A stretch of 64,000 nucleotides of DNA from Aeromonas eucrenophila (GCF_000819865.1 NZ_CDDF01000003.1:58632-122631), one strand, 5' to 3'. Shown: positions 9,662 to 18,321, counted from the stretch's first letter. The notes: generated from the letters alone by a model not told the origin. Program-made: numbers and translations.

Positions 9662-10954
9662 ATGAAAACACGTGCACAGGCCGCTCTCGTTATCCAACAG
9701 GTGCTGGATCAGGGCCAATCCCTCTCCGCTGTTCTGCCTGCTGCCCAGGAGAAGGTCGCCCCTCGCGATCGCGCCCTCCTGCAAGAACTCTGCTATGGCA
9801 CCCTGCGCTGGCTACCCCGCCTCGATGCGGCGGTGAGCGAGATGATGGACAAGCCGCTCAAGAACAAGAGCCGCATCTTCCACTATCTGATCCTGGTCGG
9901 TCTCTACCAGCTCATCTACACCCGCATTCCGGCTCACGCCGCCGTGGCCGAGACCGTCAACGCCGTCAAACTGCTCAAGGGCACCTCATTGCGTGGCCTC
10001 ATCAACGGCGTGCTGCGCAACTTCCAGCGCAGCGCCGAAGTCATACTGCTGCGCATCGACCGCGTCCCCAGCATCCGCCTCGGCCACCCGGAGTGGATCA
10101 CCAAGCGCCTGCGCCAGGCCTATCCCGAAGACTGGGAATTCATCATGGAGGCCAACAACCAGCGCCCCCCCATGTGGATCCGCAACAACAGCCAGCGCCA
10201 GAGTCGCGAGCAGATGCTGGCCCGCATGGCCGAGGTTGGCATCAATGCGATGGCCGGCGAGGAAGGGGATGACTGCATCCTGCTGGAGCGCCCCTGCGAC
10301 GTGACCAAGCTGCCCGGCTTCGAGCAGGGCGATTGCTCGGTACAGGATGGTGCCGCCCAGCAGGCCGCTCGCCTGCTCGACCCGCAAGCCGGTGACTGGG
10401 TGCTGGATGCCTGCGCCGCCCCCGGCGGCAAGACCGCTCACCTGCTGGAATTGCAACCCAAACTGGCCGGGGTGGTCGCCGTCGATGCCGATGAAAACCG
10501 CCTCAAACGGGTGCAAGAAAACCTGGATCGCATCGGCCTCTCCGCCCAGGTAATCCACGGTGACGCCAGCACCCCGGATCTGTGGTGGCCACAGGGTCAG
10601 TTCGATCGCATCCTGCTGGACGCCCCCTGCTCCGCCACCGGCGTCATCCGCCGCCACCCGGACATCAAGTGGTTGCGCCGGGATCAGGACATCCGCGAGC
10701 TGGCCGAGCTGCAGCGCCGCATCCTCAATGCACTCTGGGCCAAACTCAAAAGCGGCGGCACCCTGCTCTACGCTACCTGTTCCGTGCTGCCGGAGGAGAA
10801 CCGGGATCAGATCCGCGCCTTCCTGGTCGACACCAAGGACGCCCGTCTGGTGCCGCTGCACGAGCAGGATACCCCGGCCAATCCGGGCCGCCAGTTCCTG
10901 CCCGGCGAGGCGGAGATGGACGGTTTCTACTACGCCAAGCTGATCAAGCAGTAA
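9662..10954 (+). CDS. rsmB: 16S rRNA m5C967 methyltransferase RsmB
   Basis: Methylates cytosine 967 of 16S rRNA with S-adenosylmethionine. The 430-residue protein has an N-terminal NusB-like RNA-binding domain (about 1-140). The Rossmann methyltransferase domain carries CAAPGGKT (SAM binding), DAPCSATG with one active-site cysteine, and YATCSVLPEEN with the catalytic TCS cysteine. It follows fmt after 45 bases. The E. coli order fmt-rsmB-trkA is kept. Confidence 0.96.
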   Translation: MKTRAQAALVIQQVLDQGQSLSAVLPAAQEKVAPRDRALLQELCYGTLRWLPRLDAAVSEMMDKPLKNKSRIFHYLILVGLYQLIYTRIPAHAAVAETVNAVKLLKGTSLRGLINGVLRNFQRSAEVILLRIDRVPSIRLGHPEWITKRLRQAYPEDWEFIMEANNQRPPMWIRNNSQRQSREQMLARMAEVGINAMAGEEGDDCILLERPCDVTKLPGFEQGDCSVQDGAAQQAARLLDPQAGDWVLDACAAPGGKTAHLLELQPKLAGVVAVDADENRLKRVQENLDRIGLSAQVIHGDASTPDLWWPQGQFDRILLDAPCSATGVIRRHPDIKWLRRDQDIRELAELQRRILNALWAKLKSGGTLLYATCSVLPEENRDQIRAFLVDTKDARLVPLHEQDTPANPGRQFLPGEAEMDGFYYAKLIKQ

Positions 10955-10999
10955 GCTGCAGATGAGGGGTCGGGGCGCCGGATCGGGCGCCCTCGTTTC

Positions 11000-11104
11000 G
11001 AAGCAACCTTGAGCACGATTTCCCTATGAAAAATGTCGCCGCGGGCATCGAACTGACTGGCCCCTCCCGTAATGAAGCAACCTTGAGCAAGATTCCCCTA
11101 TGAA
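11000..11104 (+). repeat. Direct repeat duplicating the trkA leader and start
   Basis: The 31-base stretch 11000-11030, containing an ATG, recurs at 11074-11104, the real ribosome-binding region and start of trkA. The copies differ at two positions and are 74 bases apart. The duplication creates a short upstream reading frame (11026-11103). Confidence 0.85.
11026..11103 (+). CDS. Possible 25-residue leader peptide ahead of trkA
   Basis: The upstream copy of the duplicated leader carries its own ATG (11026) in the same sequence setting as the trkA start. It opens 25 codons ([20 protein letters not shown] and five more) whose TGA overlaps the trkA ATG as ATGA. This is the geometry of translational coupling. 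It has not been recognised as a known leader. It may be an accident of the duplication, since the shared upstream sequence lacks a strong Shine-Dalgarno. Confidence 0.35.
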   Translation: MKNVAAGIELTGPSRNEATLSKIPL

Positions 11105-12476
11105 GATCATCATTCTTGGCGCGGGCCAGGTCGGCGGCACCCTGGCGGAGAACCTCGCCGGTGAGAACAACGACATCACCATAGTCGACACCGACAGCGA
11201 CCGTCTGCGGGAGCTGCAGGACAAGTTCGATCTGCGGGTGGTGAATGGCCACGGTGCCCATCCCAGGGTGCTGCGGGAAGCGGGCGCTCAGGATGCGGAC
11301 ATGCTGGTCGCGGTCACCAACAGCGACGAGACCAACATGATCGCCTGCCAGGTGGCCTACTCCCTGTTCAACACCCCGAACAAGGTGGCGCGCATCCGCT
11401 CACCGGCCTATCTGGTGGAGCGGGATCGGCTGTTCCTGCCGGAATCCGTGCCGGTGGATCACCTGATCGCCCCCGAGCAGCTGGTGACCGACTATGTGCG
11501 TCGTCTCATCGAGTATCCGGGCGCCCTGCAGGTGGTGGACTTCGCCGGCGGCAAGGTGGGTCTGGTGGCGGTCAAGGCTTACTACGGCGGCCCCCTGGTG
11601 GGCAATGCGCTCTCCACCCTGCGGGATCACATGCCGAACATCGAGACCCGGGTCGCCGCCATCTTCCGCCAGGGTCGCTCCATCCGCCCGCAAGGCACCA
11701 CCATCATAGAGGCGGATGACGAGGTGTTCTTCGTCGCCGCCGCCGGCCATATTCGCGCCGTGATGTCGGAGCTGCAGCGCCTCGAGAGCCCCTATCGCCG
11801 CATCATGATCGTCGGGGGCGGCAACATAGGGGCCGGCCTCGCCCGTCAGCTGGAGAAGCGCTACAGCGTCAAGCTTATCGAGCGCAACCAGAAGCGGGCT
11901 GAGCAGCTCTCGGAGATCCTGGAGAACACCATAGTCTTCTGCGGCGACGCGGCGGATCAGGAGCTGCTGGCGGAGGAGCACATCGACCAGATCGACGTCT
12001 TCATCGCGGTGACCAACGAGGACGAGGCCAACATCATGTCGGCCCTGCTCGCCAAGAAGATGGGCGCCAAGAAGACAATGGTGCTGATCCAGCGCGGCGC
12101 CTACGTGGATCTGGTGCAGGGTGGCTCCATCGACATCGCCATCTCGCCGCAGCAGGCCACCATCTCGGCCCTGCTGACCCACGTGCGCCGCGCCGACATC
12201 GCCAACGTCTACAGCCTGCGCCGTGGCGCGGCCGAGGCCATCGAGGCCATCGCTCACGGGGACGAGAACACCTCCAAGGTGGTGGGCAAGACGGTGGGTG
12301 AGCTCAAGCTGCCGCCGGGTACCACCATAGGTGCCGTGGTCCGTGGGGACGAGGTGCTGATCGCCCACGATCGCACCCAGATCCAGCAGGATGACCACGT
12401 GGTGATGTTCCTGGTCGACAAGAAGTACATCCCGGAAGTGGAACGCCTGTTCCAGCCAAGCCCCTTCTTCCTCTAA
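11100..12476 (+). CDS. trkA: Trk potassium uptake NAD-binding regulator TrkA
   Basis: Peripheral cytoplasmic subunit that gates the TrkH potassium channel by binding NAD(H). The 458-residue protein has two tandem RCK units. Each has a Rossmann glycine motif (GAGQVGGTL near residue 7 and GGGNIGAGL near residue 238) followed by an RCK_C domain. ATG at 11100 is preceded by a weak Shine-Dalgarno and by a duplicated copy of the same leader. It is followed 93 bases later by trkH, so the full Trk system is encoded together here, unlike in E. coli. Confidence 0.96.
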   Translation: MKIIILGAGQVGGTLAENLAGENNDITIVDTDSDRLRELQDKFDLRVVNGHGAHPRVLREAGAQDADMLVAVTNSDETNMIACQVAYSLFNTPNKVARIRSPAYLVERDRLFLPESVPVDHLIAPEQLVTDYVRRLIEYPGALQVVDFAGGKVGLVAVKAYYGGPLVGNALSTLRDHMPNIETRVAAIFRQGRSIRPQGTTIIEADDEVFFVAAAGHIRAVMSELQRLESPYRRIMIVGGGNIGAGLARQLEKRYSVKLIERNQKRAEQLSEILENTIVFCGDAADQELLAEEHIDQIDVFIAVTNEDEANIMSALLAKKMGAKKTMVLIQRGAYVDLVQGGSIDIAISPQQATISALLTHVRRADIANVYSLRRGAAEAIEAIAHGDENTSKVVGKTVGELKLPPGTTIGAVVRGDEVLIAHDRTQIQQDDHVVMFLVDKKYIPEVERLFQPSPFFL

Positions 12477-12507
12477 CCTGACCATGCATCAGACAACGGC
12501 AGCCAGA

Positions 12508-12537
12508 CCCGGACAACGACCCAGCGTCTTGTCCGGG
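12508..12537. other. 9-bp inverted repeat between trkA and trkH
   Basis: CCCGGACAA and TTGTCCGGG form perfect arms around a 12-base loop. There is no T-run, so it is more likely an RNA processing or attenuating hairpin than a full terminator. Confidence 0.4.
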
Positions 12538-12569
12538 CCTCTTGTACATCCACGACCCGGTTCTCTTCC

Positions 12570-14012
12570 ATGATCAAGCTGCGTCCCATCCTCTTCAGCC
12601 TCGGGCTGGTGCTCTCCAAGCTGGCCCTGTTCATGTGGTTGCCCACCCTGCTGGCCCTGTTCACCGGCTCCGAGGGCTTCGTCGAGTTTCTGAAATCCGT
12701 GCTGATCACCCACGGCGCTGCCCTGCTCTGCCTGCACCACGGCCGCAAGGCGGAGTTTCACCTCGGGGTGCGGGAGATGTTCCTGCTCACCACCTCGGTC
12801 TGGGTGGTGGCCTGCATCTTCGGCGCCCTGCCCTTCGTCTTCATCACCCACATCAACTTCACCGACGCCTATTTCGAGACCATGTCAGGGGTCACCACCA
12901 CGGGTTCCACCGTGCTGTCGGGGCTGGATGGCATGGCCCACAGCATACTGCTGTGGCGATCCATCTTGCAGTGGCTCGGCGGAGTGGGCTTCATCGTGAT
13001 GGCGGTGGCGGTGCTGCCTTACCTCAACGTCGGCGGCATGAAGCTGTTCCAGACCGAGAGCTCGGATTGGTCTGACAAGAGTGCGCCGCGCGCCAAGACG
13101 GTGGCGAACAACATAGTGCTGGTCTATCTGGTGCTCTCCATGCTCTGTTTCCTCGCCTACTGGGTGAGCGGCATGAACCTGTTCGAGGCAGTCAACCACG
13201 CCATGGCGACCCTGAGCACCGGCGGTTACTCCACCTCGGATCAGTCCATGTCCCACTTCTCCCATGCGGCGCACTGGATTGGCACCCTCTTCATGTTCCT
13301 TGGCGGCCTGCCCTTCCTGCTCTATGTGCAGGCGCTGTCGCGCCGTGACAACAGCCTGCTCAAGGATGCCCAGGTACGGGGCTTCTTCTGGCTGGTCGTC
13401 TGGGTCACCGCCATCGTCACCTTCTATCTGTGGATCCGGGACATCTACGGTTTCATGGACGCCCTGCGCATCAGCAGCTTCAACATCGTCTCGGTACTCA
13501 CCACCACCGGTTTCGGCCTCGGTGACTTCGGCACCTGGGGGCCGCTCACCAGCATCATCTTCATCATCTTGCTGGCGCTCGGCGCCTGCTCCGGCTCCAC
13601 CGCCGGGGGCCTCAAGATCTTCCGGGTGCAGGTAGCCTTCTCTCTGTTCAAGAAGCAGATGCGCCAGCTGATGCACCCCTCCGCCGTCTTCCCGCAGAAG
13701 TACAACGGCCGGCCGGTCAACGACGCCATCATCCGCTCTCTGATCTCCTTCGTGCTGGCCTACTTCGCCATCATCCTGTTTATAGCCGCCCTGCTCGCCG
13801 CCATCGGCCTGGATCCCCTGACCGCCATCTCCGGCTCCATCACGGCGGTGGCGAACGTGGGCCCGGGCATGGGCCCTGTCATCGGTCCCAGCACCAACTT
13901 CGCCAGTCTGCCTGACTCGGCCAAGTGGATACTGTCGTTCGGCATGCTGCTGGGGCGGCTCGAGATCCTGACGGTGGCGGTGATCTTCTTCCCCTCGTTC
14001 TGGAAGCAATGA
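12570..14012 (+). CDS. trkH: Trk potassium transporter, membrane subunit TrkH
   Basis: Integral membrane potassium translocating subunit. The 480-residue protein is highly hydrophobic and has the four glycine-containing selectivity-filter loops of the SKT family, visible as TTTGSTVLSG, STGGYSTS, TTTGFGLGDFG and NVGPGMGP. It lies downstream of trkA on the same strand with a hairpin between them. Length equals that of characterised TrkH proteins. Confidence 0.95.
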   Translation: MIKLRPILFSLGLVLSKLALFMWLPTLLALFTGSEGFVEFLKSVLITHGAALLCLHHGRKAEFHLGVREMFLLTTSVWVVACIFGALPFVFITHINFTDAYFETMSGVTTTGSTVLSGLDGMAHSILLWRSILQWLGGVGFIVMAVAVLPYLNVGGMKLFQTESSDWSDKSAPRAKTVANNIVLVYLVLSMLCFLAYWVSGMNLFEAVNHAMATLSTGGYSTSDQSMSHFSHAAHWIGTLFMFLGGLPFLLYVQALSRRDNSLLKDAQVRGFFWLVVWVTAIVTFYLWIRDIYGFMDALRISSFNIVSVLTTTGFGLGDFGTWGPLTSIIFIILLALGACSGSTAGGLKIFRVQVAFSLFKKQMRQLMHPSAVFPQKYNGRPVNDAIIRSLISFVLAYFAIILFIAALLAAIGLDPLTAISGSITAVANVGPGMGPVIGPSTNFASLPDSAKWILSFGMLLGRLEILTVAVIFFPSFWKQ

Positions 14013-14035
14013 CGGGAAGATGGCATGACCGCGAA

Positions 14036-14073
14036 CGTCTGATTACGCCGCTGCGCGGCTAATCAAACCTACA
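14036..14073 (-). repeat. REP-like element, copy 1
   Basis: A palindromic unit related to GTAGGTTCGATTAGCG.AGCG, read here on the minus strand, with a stem-forming core (TAGCCGCGCAGCGGCGTAAT region). It is followed at 14112 by a second copy in opposite orientation. The same family recurs at 35.3-37.7 kb. Confidence 0.6.
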
Positions 14074-14111
14074 GCCCGCGAGTTGTGGTAATAAACGAGG
14101 AAATGAATCCC

Positions 14112-14142
14112 GTAGGTTCGAATAGCGAAGCGTATTCGGACG
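14112..14142 (+). repeat. REP-like element, copy 2
   Basis: GTAGGTTCG-AATAGCGAAGCGTATT-CGGACG, inverted relative to copy 1. A shorter echo (TGTATTCGGACAC) follows at 14165-14177. The pair lies in the 224-base gap between convergent trkH and rmuC, the usual place for REPs. Confidence 0.65.
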
Positions 14143-14186
14143 CGGCAACGGGGTTGGTAACGATGTGTATTCGGACACGCAAATGC

Positions 14187-14212
14187 AGAAGGGCAGCCAC
14201 TGGCTGCCCTTC
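14187..14212. terminator. Hairpin between trkH and rmuC
   Basis: AGAAGGGCAGCCA and its near-complement CTGCCCTTCT form a strong stem. The flanking T-tracts are short on both strands. It lies just past the rmuC stop, so it probably ends rmuC transcription and perhaps trkH transcription. Confidence 0.5.
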
Positions 14213-14236
14213 TTGTCAGGTGAACGACGAACCGCC

Positions 14237-15568
14237 TCAATCGGCCGGCTCTTCCCGCTCCAGCGCCCGGTTGATAAGGGGCTCCGGCAGCGGCTTGGTT
14301 ACCTCCACCCCCAGCTCGCGAAAACGCTCGGCCTGGGCGATCAGGTTGCCACGGCCGTTGACCAGCCGTCCCATCGCTTTGTCGTAGCTCTCCTGCGCCT
14401 TGTGCAGGCTGCTCCCCATCTGCTGCATCTCCTCCACGAACAGCCGCAGCTTCTCGTAGAGCCGTCCGGCCCGCTCCGCAATCTGGCGCGAGTTCTGGTT
14501 CTGGCGCTCGTAGCGCCACAGGTTCTCTATGGTGCGCAGCGCCACCATCAGGTTGGTGGGGCTCACCAGCAGTATGTTGTGATCCAGCCCGTAGCGCACC
14601 AGGGAAGGATCCGCCTCCACCGCGGTCAGGAAGGCGGGCTCCACCGCCACGAACATCAGCACATAGTCCAGGGTGCGCACCCCGGGCAGTTGCTGGTAAT
14701 CCTTGCGGCCCAGCTCGCGGATGTGGTTGCGCACCGAGGCGACGTGCTCTTTCAGTGCCACCGCCTTGGCCAGCTCGTCATCGCTGTTGTACCAGCGCTC
14801 GTAGGCGGTCAGGGAGACCTTGGCATCGATGATGATGTCCTTCTCCTGGGGCAGGTGGACTATCACGTCCGGCTGGTAGCGCTTGTTCTTCTCCACCTCG
14901 ATATTGACCTGAGTGTGGTACTCGTGGCCCTCTCGCAGGCCGCACTCGGAGAGGATCCTGGCCAGCACCACCTCGCCCCAGTTGCCCTGCTGCTTGCTGT
15001 CGCCCTTCAAGGCACGAGTCAGGGCCGCGGCTTCTTCGGTCATGCGGGCATTGAGCTCGGCGAGGCGCTCCAGCTCGAACTTCAGGCTGTGGCGCTGGGC
15101 CGTCTCCTGGGCGTGGGTCTCTCCCACCTGACGGCGGAAGCCCTCCAGCTGCTCTTTGAGCGGTGTCAGCAACAGATCCAGGCTGTTCTGGTTCAGTTCG
15201 CGGAAGTTGCCGGAGTTTTGCTCGAAGATACGGTTGGCGAGGTTTTCGAACTGCTGGCTGAGGCGAGCCTCCGCCTGCTGTTGCAGTTGCAGCTTCTCGG
15301 CGCTGGCGAGGCGCTCGCTGCGCAGGGTGGCCTCCGCATCCTTGAGGCGGGCGGTGAGCTTGAGCAGCAGGGTCTGCTGCTGCTCCAGCTTCTGCTGGCC
15401 CAGCATCTTCTCGTCCTGCAGCTCGTCGAACCTGTCCTGCAGCGCCTGATAACGCTCCTCGATGAGCAAGGCGTGCTCACGGGCACCGCGGCGCCCCACC
15501 AGCCAGCCGAGCCCCAGGGCAAGCAGGCCCGCCAGCAGCACGGACAGCCAGAGCGTCGAAGGGATCAT
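14237..15568 (-). CDS. rmuC: DNA recombination protein RmuC
   Basis: RmuC family proteins limit DNA inversions at short inverted repeats and are presumed nucleases. The 443-residue protein has an N-terminal membrane helix (about 5-22), a long coiled coil rich in Glu, Gln and Leu (about 35-190), and a C-terminal PD-(D/E)XK-like nuclease domain (NWGEVVLARIL, then DIIIDAKVSLTAYERW). The longest frame adds 87 residues upstream that encode nothing conserved. The real start is ATG at 15568, overlapping the stop of the small upstream gene as ATGA. Confidence 0.93.
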   Translation of the reverse strand: MIPSTLWLSVLLAGLLALGLGWLVGRRGAREHALLIEERYQALQDRFDELQDEKMLGQQKLEQQQTLLLKLTARLKDAEATLRSERLASAEKLQLQQQAEARLSQQFENLANRIFEQNSGNFRELNQNSLDLLLTPLKEQLEGFRRQVGETHAQETAQRHSLKFELERLAELNARMTEEAAALTRALKGDSKQQGNWGEVVLARILSECGLREGHEYHTQVNIEVEKNKRYQPDVIVHLPQEKDIIIDAKVSLTAYERWYNSDDELAKAVALKEHVASVRNHIRELGRKDYQQLPGVRTLDYVLMFVAVEPAFLTAVEADPSLVRYGLDHNILLVSPTNLMVALRTIENLWRYERQNQNSRQIAERAGRLYEKLRLFVEEMQQMGSSLHKAQESYDKAMGRLVNGRGNLIAQAERFRELGVEVTKPLPEPLINRALEREEPAD

Positions 15569-15780
15569 CGACGGCCCCGCTGGCGCAGGAAGAGTTCGAG
15601 GTAGCGGTTGAGCAGCAGCCAGAGCAGGACATAGAGCAGGTAGGCGGCCAGCACCACCCACTTGTGGCTGTTGACCCCGGTATCGAGCTCGGCGAACTCG
15701 ATACCCTTGATGTCGCAGTAGGCCCACATCAGCAAGGGGAAGACATAGAGCAGGGAGGCACGCCAGAGAAATAACCACAT
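15565..15780 (-). CDS. Small two-helix membrane protein coupled to rmuC
   Basis: A 71-residue protein (75 if a TTG at 15792 is used) with two hydrophobic segments, FLWRASLLYVFPLLMWAYC and WVVLAAYLLYVLLWLLL, and a very basic tail ending RQRGRR. Its stop codon overlaps the rmuC ATG by four bases, so the two are almost certainly co-translated. No known family recognised. Since RmuC has a single N-terminal membrane anchor, a membrane partner for it is a reasonable guess, but only a guess. Confidence 0.65.
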   Translation of the reverse strand: MWLFLWRASLLYVFPLLMWAYCDIKGIEFAELDTGVNSHKWVVLAAYLLYVLLWLLLNRYLELFLRQRGRR

Positions 15781-15890
15781 GTGTATGTTCAACCACGCAA
15801 AAAGACCTGCCTAGCTTACACAAGGGCAACCCGGCTTGCGATCCTGGGGCGCGCTAATCTCTGGCTTGCCGACGGAAAACTGGCTAAAAT

Positions 15891-15906
15891 TAACCCCTAA
15901 TGGGTA
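15891..15906 (+). promoter_or_regulatory. Possible NarL/NarP 7-2-7 site before napF
   Basis: TAACCCC-TA-ATGGGTA matches the 7-2-7 inverted heptamer arrangement: the right heptamer is exact and the left agrees at five of seven. It lies 13 bases before the napF start, close for an activator. Tentative. Confidence 0.35.
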
Positions 15907-15918
15907 TTCGGGGTAGGC

Positions 15919-16431
15919 ATGACGCATTTTTTCTGTCGCTGGTTGATGAACGCACTGGGAGAGCCCGGCCAACCGGCCGTGGTTTGTCATGAGGCACGCC
16001 CGCCCTGGGCCATCGAAGAGTCCCAATTCCTCTCCCTGTGCAGCCGCTGCGGTGACTGCTTCAAGGCCTGCCCCAACGGCCTGCTCAAACCAGCCGATCA
16101 GCCGGAATACGACGGCACCCCCATCGCCGGCACCCCGGTGCTGGATCTCGCCTGCGGCCAATGCAGCTACTGCGGCAGCTGTGCCAGAGCCTGCCCCACG
16201 GGGGCGCTGGATCTGCACCTCGGCCGCCAGGTACAAACCCGGGTCAGGATCGAGGAGAGCTGCCAGTCCCGCCAGGGTTACTATTGCCTGCTGTGCGAGG
16301 ACGCCTGTCCCCAGCAGGCGATCAAGGCCAGCAGCGACGGGGTGAGCATCAACATGGCGGCCTGCGATGGCTGCGGCGCCTGCGGCCTCGCCTGCCTGCA
16401 CGGCGCCATCACCCTGATCCCCCAGCACTGA
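15919..16431 (+). CDS. napF: Ferredoxin-type protein NapF
   Basis: Iron-sulfur protein associated with periplasmic nitrate reductase, thought to help cofactor loading of NapA in the cytoplasm. The 170-residue product has four cysteine clusters of 4Fe-4S type: CSRCGDCFKACP, CGQCSYCGSCARACP, CLLCEDACP and CDGCGACGLACL. The third is short. The rest of a nap operon (napDABC) is not in the window: nsrR follows on the opposite strand. This is therefore an isolated napF. Confidence 0.9.
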   Translation: MTHFFCRWLMNALGEPGQPAVVCHEARPPWAIEESQFLSLCSRCGDCFKACPNGLLKPADQPEYDGTPIAGTPVLDLACGQCSYCGSCARACPTGALDLHLGRQVQTRVRIEESCQSRQGYYCLLCEDACPQQAIKASSDGVSINMAACDGCGACGLACLHGAITLIPQH

Positions 16432-16478
16432 GATCCCGCGCCTCGACCCCCGCTCCCGGCAAGGGCATCACCCCTCCC

Positions 16479-16506
16479 GAAAAACACAAAGGGGCCCGCA
16501 GGCCCC
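16479..16506 (-). terminator. Terminator after nsrR
   Basis: On the minus strand GGGGCC-TGCG-GGCCCC is followed by TTTGTGTTTTT, directly after the nsrR stop. Confidence 0.7.
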
Positions 16507-16524
16507 GATGATTTGGCAGTCCCC

Positions 16525-16977
16525 TCAGGACATCACCAGAACATTATCCTGCTCTATGCCCAGCAGGTGGCATAGTCGGGTGGGATCTCGCACCGCATCC
16601 GCCAGGGTGTACTCCCCCAGCACCTCGAGGAAGGCGTTCATGGCGCGGCGCAGAATGCCCTGAATGCGGCAGCCACCGGACAGGCGGCAGTTCTCGCGCT
16701 TACAGTCCACCGGGCAGAGCACATTCTCCATGTCCATCACCACGTCCCGCAGGTTGATGGAGACGGCGGAACGGCCGAGGCGGATGCCGCCATGCTTGCC
16801 ACGTACCGTCTCGATGTAACCCTTGATGCCGAGCTGATGCACTATCTTGACCACGTGGTTGCGGGAGATGGCGAAGGTGTCGGCCACCTCTGTGATGGTC
16901 GACAGGCGATCACCTGGCTGGATCGCCAGAAACGTCAGGGTACGCAGGGCGTAGTCGGTAAATCGTGTCAGTTGCAT
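16525..16977 (-). CDS. nsrR: Nitric-oxide-sensing Rrf2 repressor NsrR
   Basis: Iron-sulfur repressor of nitric oxide detoxification genes. The 150-residue protein closely resembles E. coli NsrR through MQLT.FTDYALR, SRNHVVKI and VRGKHGGIRLG (winged helix-turn-helix, about 1-65). Cysteines near residues 88, 92, 97 and 103 include the cluster ligands. It is placed convergent to napF, a nitrate respiration gene, which fits a role in nitrogen-oxide metabolism. Confidence 0.93.
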   Translation of the reverse strand: MQLTRFTDYALRTLTFLAIQPGDRLSTITEVADTFAISRNHVVKIVHQLGIKGYIETVRGKHGGIRLGRSAVSINLRDVVMDMENVLCPVDCKRENCRLSGGCRIQGILRRAMNAFLEVLGEYTLADAVRDPTRLCHLLGIEQDNVLVMS

Positions 16978-17116
16978 GGTCGCACTTGCCTCTTACTACA
17001 AGCCAGAAATCAGGACGACAACCGGTGGCCAAGAGGTGAGATGACAGGTGCGCCGGCACAGGATCCGCTTCTTCAGCCGAGTCGTGGAATGACAAGGTTA
17101 AGAGCAGCCCGGACGG

Positions 17117-17146
17117 GTGTCGACGAAGATGTACATAAATCGACAC
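17117..17146. promoter_or_regulatory. Dyad upstream of nsrR
   Basis: GTGTCGA and TCGACAC form 7-base arms around AAGATGTACATAAA, whose core ATGTACAT is itself a palindrome. It lies 140 bases upstream of nsrR and contains AAGATG as in NsrR half-sites. Possible autoregulatory operator; untested. Confidence 0.3.
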
Positions 17147-17266
17147 TTTCTTTGATTGATCGCAAACTTGCCGGCTCGAGGGGAGGTTTTGGCCATTTCT
17201 GGCGGCGAACTTCCGCCAGCCAGCCTGACCCGAACCGGGTAAAGAGGGACTGGTCGAGGCGCCTCA

Positions 17267-17407
17267 GAACCTGTTCACGATCTGTCACGAGAGGCTGTCA
17301 GCAAGGTGAAGAGCAGCACAGGAACCGGAGTTTATAGGCATAAATGAGGATTCCGAGCAGCACATGAGCCTTGATCACGGTCTCGCAGTAAGATCGTGAA
17401 CAGGTTC
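17267..17407. mobile_element. 141-bp MITE-like element inserted at a stop codon
   Basis: Terminal inverted repeats GAACCTGTTCACGATCT (17 identical bases, 17267-17283 and 17391-17407) enclose about 107 bases with no complete gene. The similarity continues inward more weakly. The trinucleotide TCA flanks both ends (17264-17266 and 17408-17410), consistent with a 3-bp target duplication; the right copy is the stop codon (TGA on the minus strand) of the PfkB gene. No transposase is present, so movement would need one in trans. The parent insertion sequence is not identified. Confidence 0.7.
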
Positions 17408-18247
17408 TCAGTGAGGCTGCTTCAACCAGTTTTTCAGCGCCTGTGAGGGGATGGAGCTCTCGGAGGCCACCGCGAAGGCGCCCCAGTCCACCGCACACTG
17501 CAGGGCATCCCCGATCGCCATGCCCCGCGCCAGACCGTGGATGAGGCCGCCGGCGAAGGCATCCCCCGCCCCCGTGGTGTCCACCACGGACACCGGCCGC
17601 GCCGCCACCCGGATCTGCTCCTCGCCGTGGATGGCCACGGCCCCCGCCTTGCCCTCGGTCAGCACCAGCCACTCCAGCTGATCCCCCGCCAACTGGCGGG
17701 CGTGCAGCCAGGGATCGCTCACCTCGGCGAGATCGGAGCGGGAGGCCACCAGCACGTGGCAGGGGCGGCGGGCCTGACCGCCCTTGGGGTACTGGGCCAC
17801 CACGAAGCTCTTGCCGAGCATCTGGCGCATGTAACCGATGATGGCGGTGCCCGGATAGTTCACATAGAGGCAATCCACCCCTTCCGTGGGCAGATCGCCG
17901 GGCAGATCGGGGCGGCGCGGGCGCCGCAGTATGGTGCGCTCGCCGGTGGAGTCCACCAGGATCAGCAGCTCGCCGGTCTCGCCACCGAAGCGCTCCACGT
18001 GGGCACAGTTCAGGCCATGGCCGGCCGCCTGCTCCAGCAGCCAGTCGCCGGTCTCGTCCAGCCCGACCCGGGAGGCGATGCACACCTCGTGCCCAGCCCA
18101 CACCAGGCCGATGCCGCTATTGGCGGCGCCGCCCCCGAGCCTGCGCCCCTGATCCACATACTGCAGTCGTGCCCCCGCCACCAGGGGTTCGGCCAGGGAG
18201 AGCACGTGATCACAGTTGAGATTGGCAAGCAGCAGAATGCGGGACAT
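17408..18247 (-). CDS. PfkB-family carbohydrate kinase
   Basis: A 279-residue ribokinase-like kinase. The N-terminal glycine motif GGGAANSGIGL (about 38-48) and the C-terminal signature DTTGAGDAFAGGL (about 224-236, with the catalytic aspartate) are both intact. The substrate cannot be told from sequence: ribokinase, nucleoside kinase or another sugar are possible. ATG at 18247 follows CGGAGG. The stop codon abuts the MITE-like element. Next upstream on the same strand is the CysB-like gene, 74 bases away. Confidence 0.85.
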   Translation of the reverse strand: MSRILLLANLNCDHVLSLAEPLVAGARLQYVDQGRRLGGGAANSGIGLVWAGHEVCIASRVGLDETGDWLLEQAAGHGLNCAHVERFGGETGELLILVDSTGERTILRRPRRPDLPGDLPTEGVDCLYVNYPGTAIIGYMRQMLGKSFVVAQYPKGGQARRPCHVLVASRSDLAEVSDPWLHARQLAGDQLEWLVLTEGKAGAVAIHGEEQIRVAARPVSVVDTTGAGDAFAGGLIHGLARGMAIGDALQCAVDWGAFAVASESSIPSQALKNWLKQPH

Positions 18248-18321
18248 GGGAACCTCCGAAACGGGAAGGGCCCGGCGGGGCCCAAGATAGCGGTGTCATC
18301 AGGGGAAGGACGGGAGAGGGA

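Noticed and set aside
15919..16431. Start of a full nap operon
   Set aside because: The next gene is nsrR on the opposite strand; no napDABC follows.
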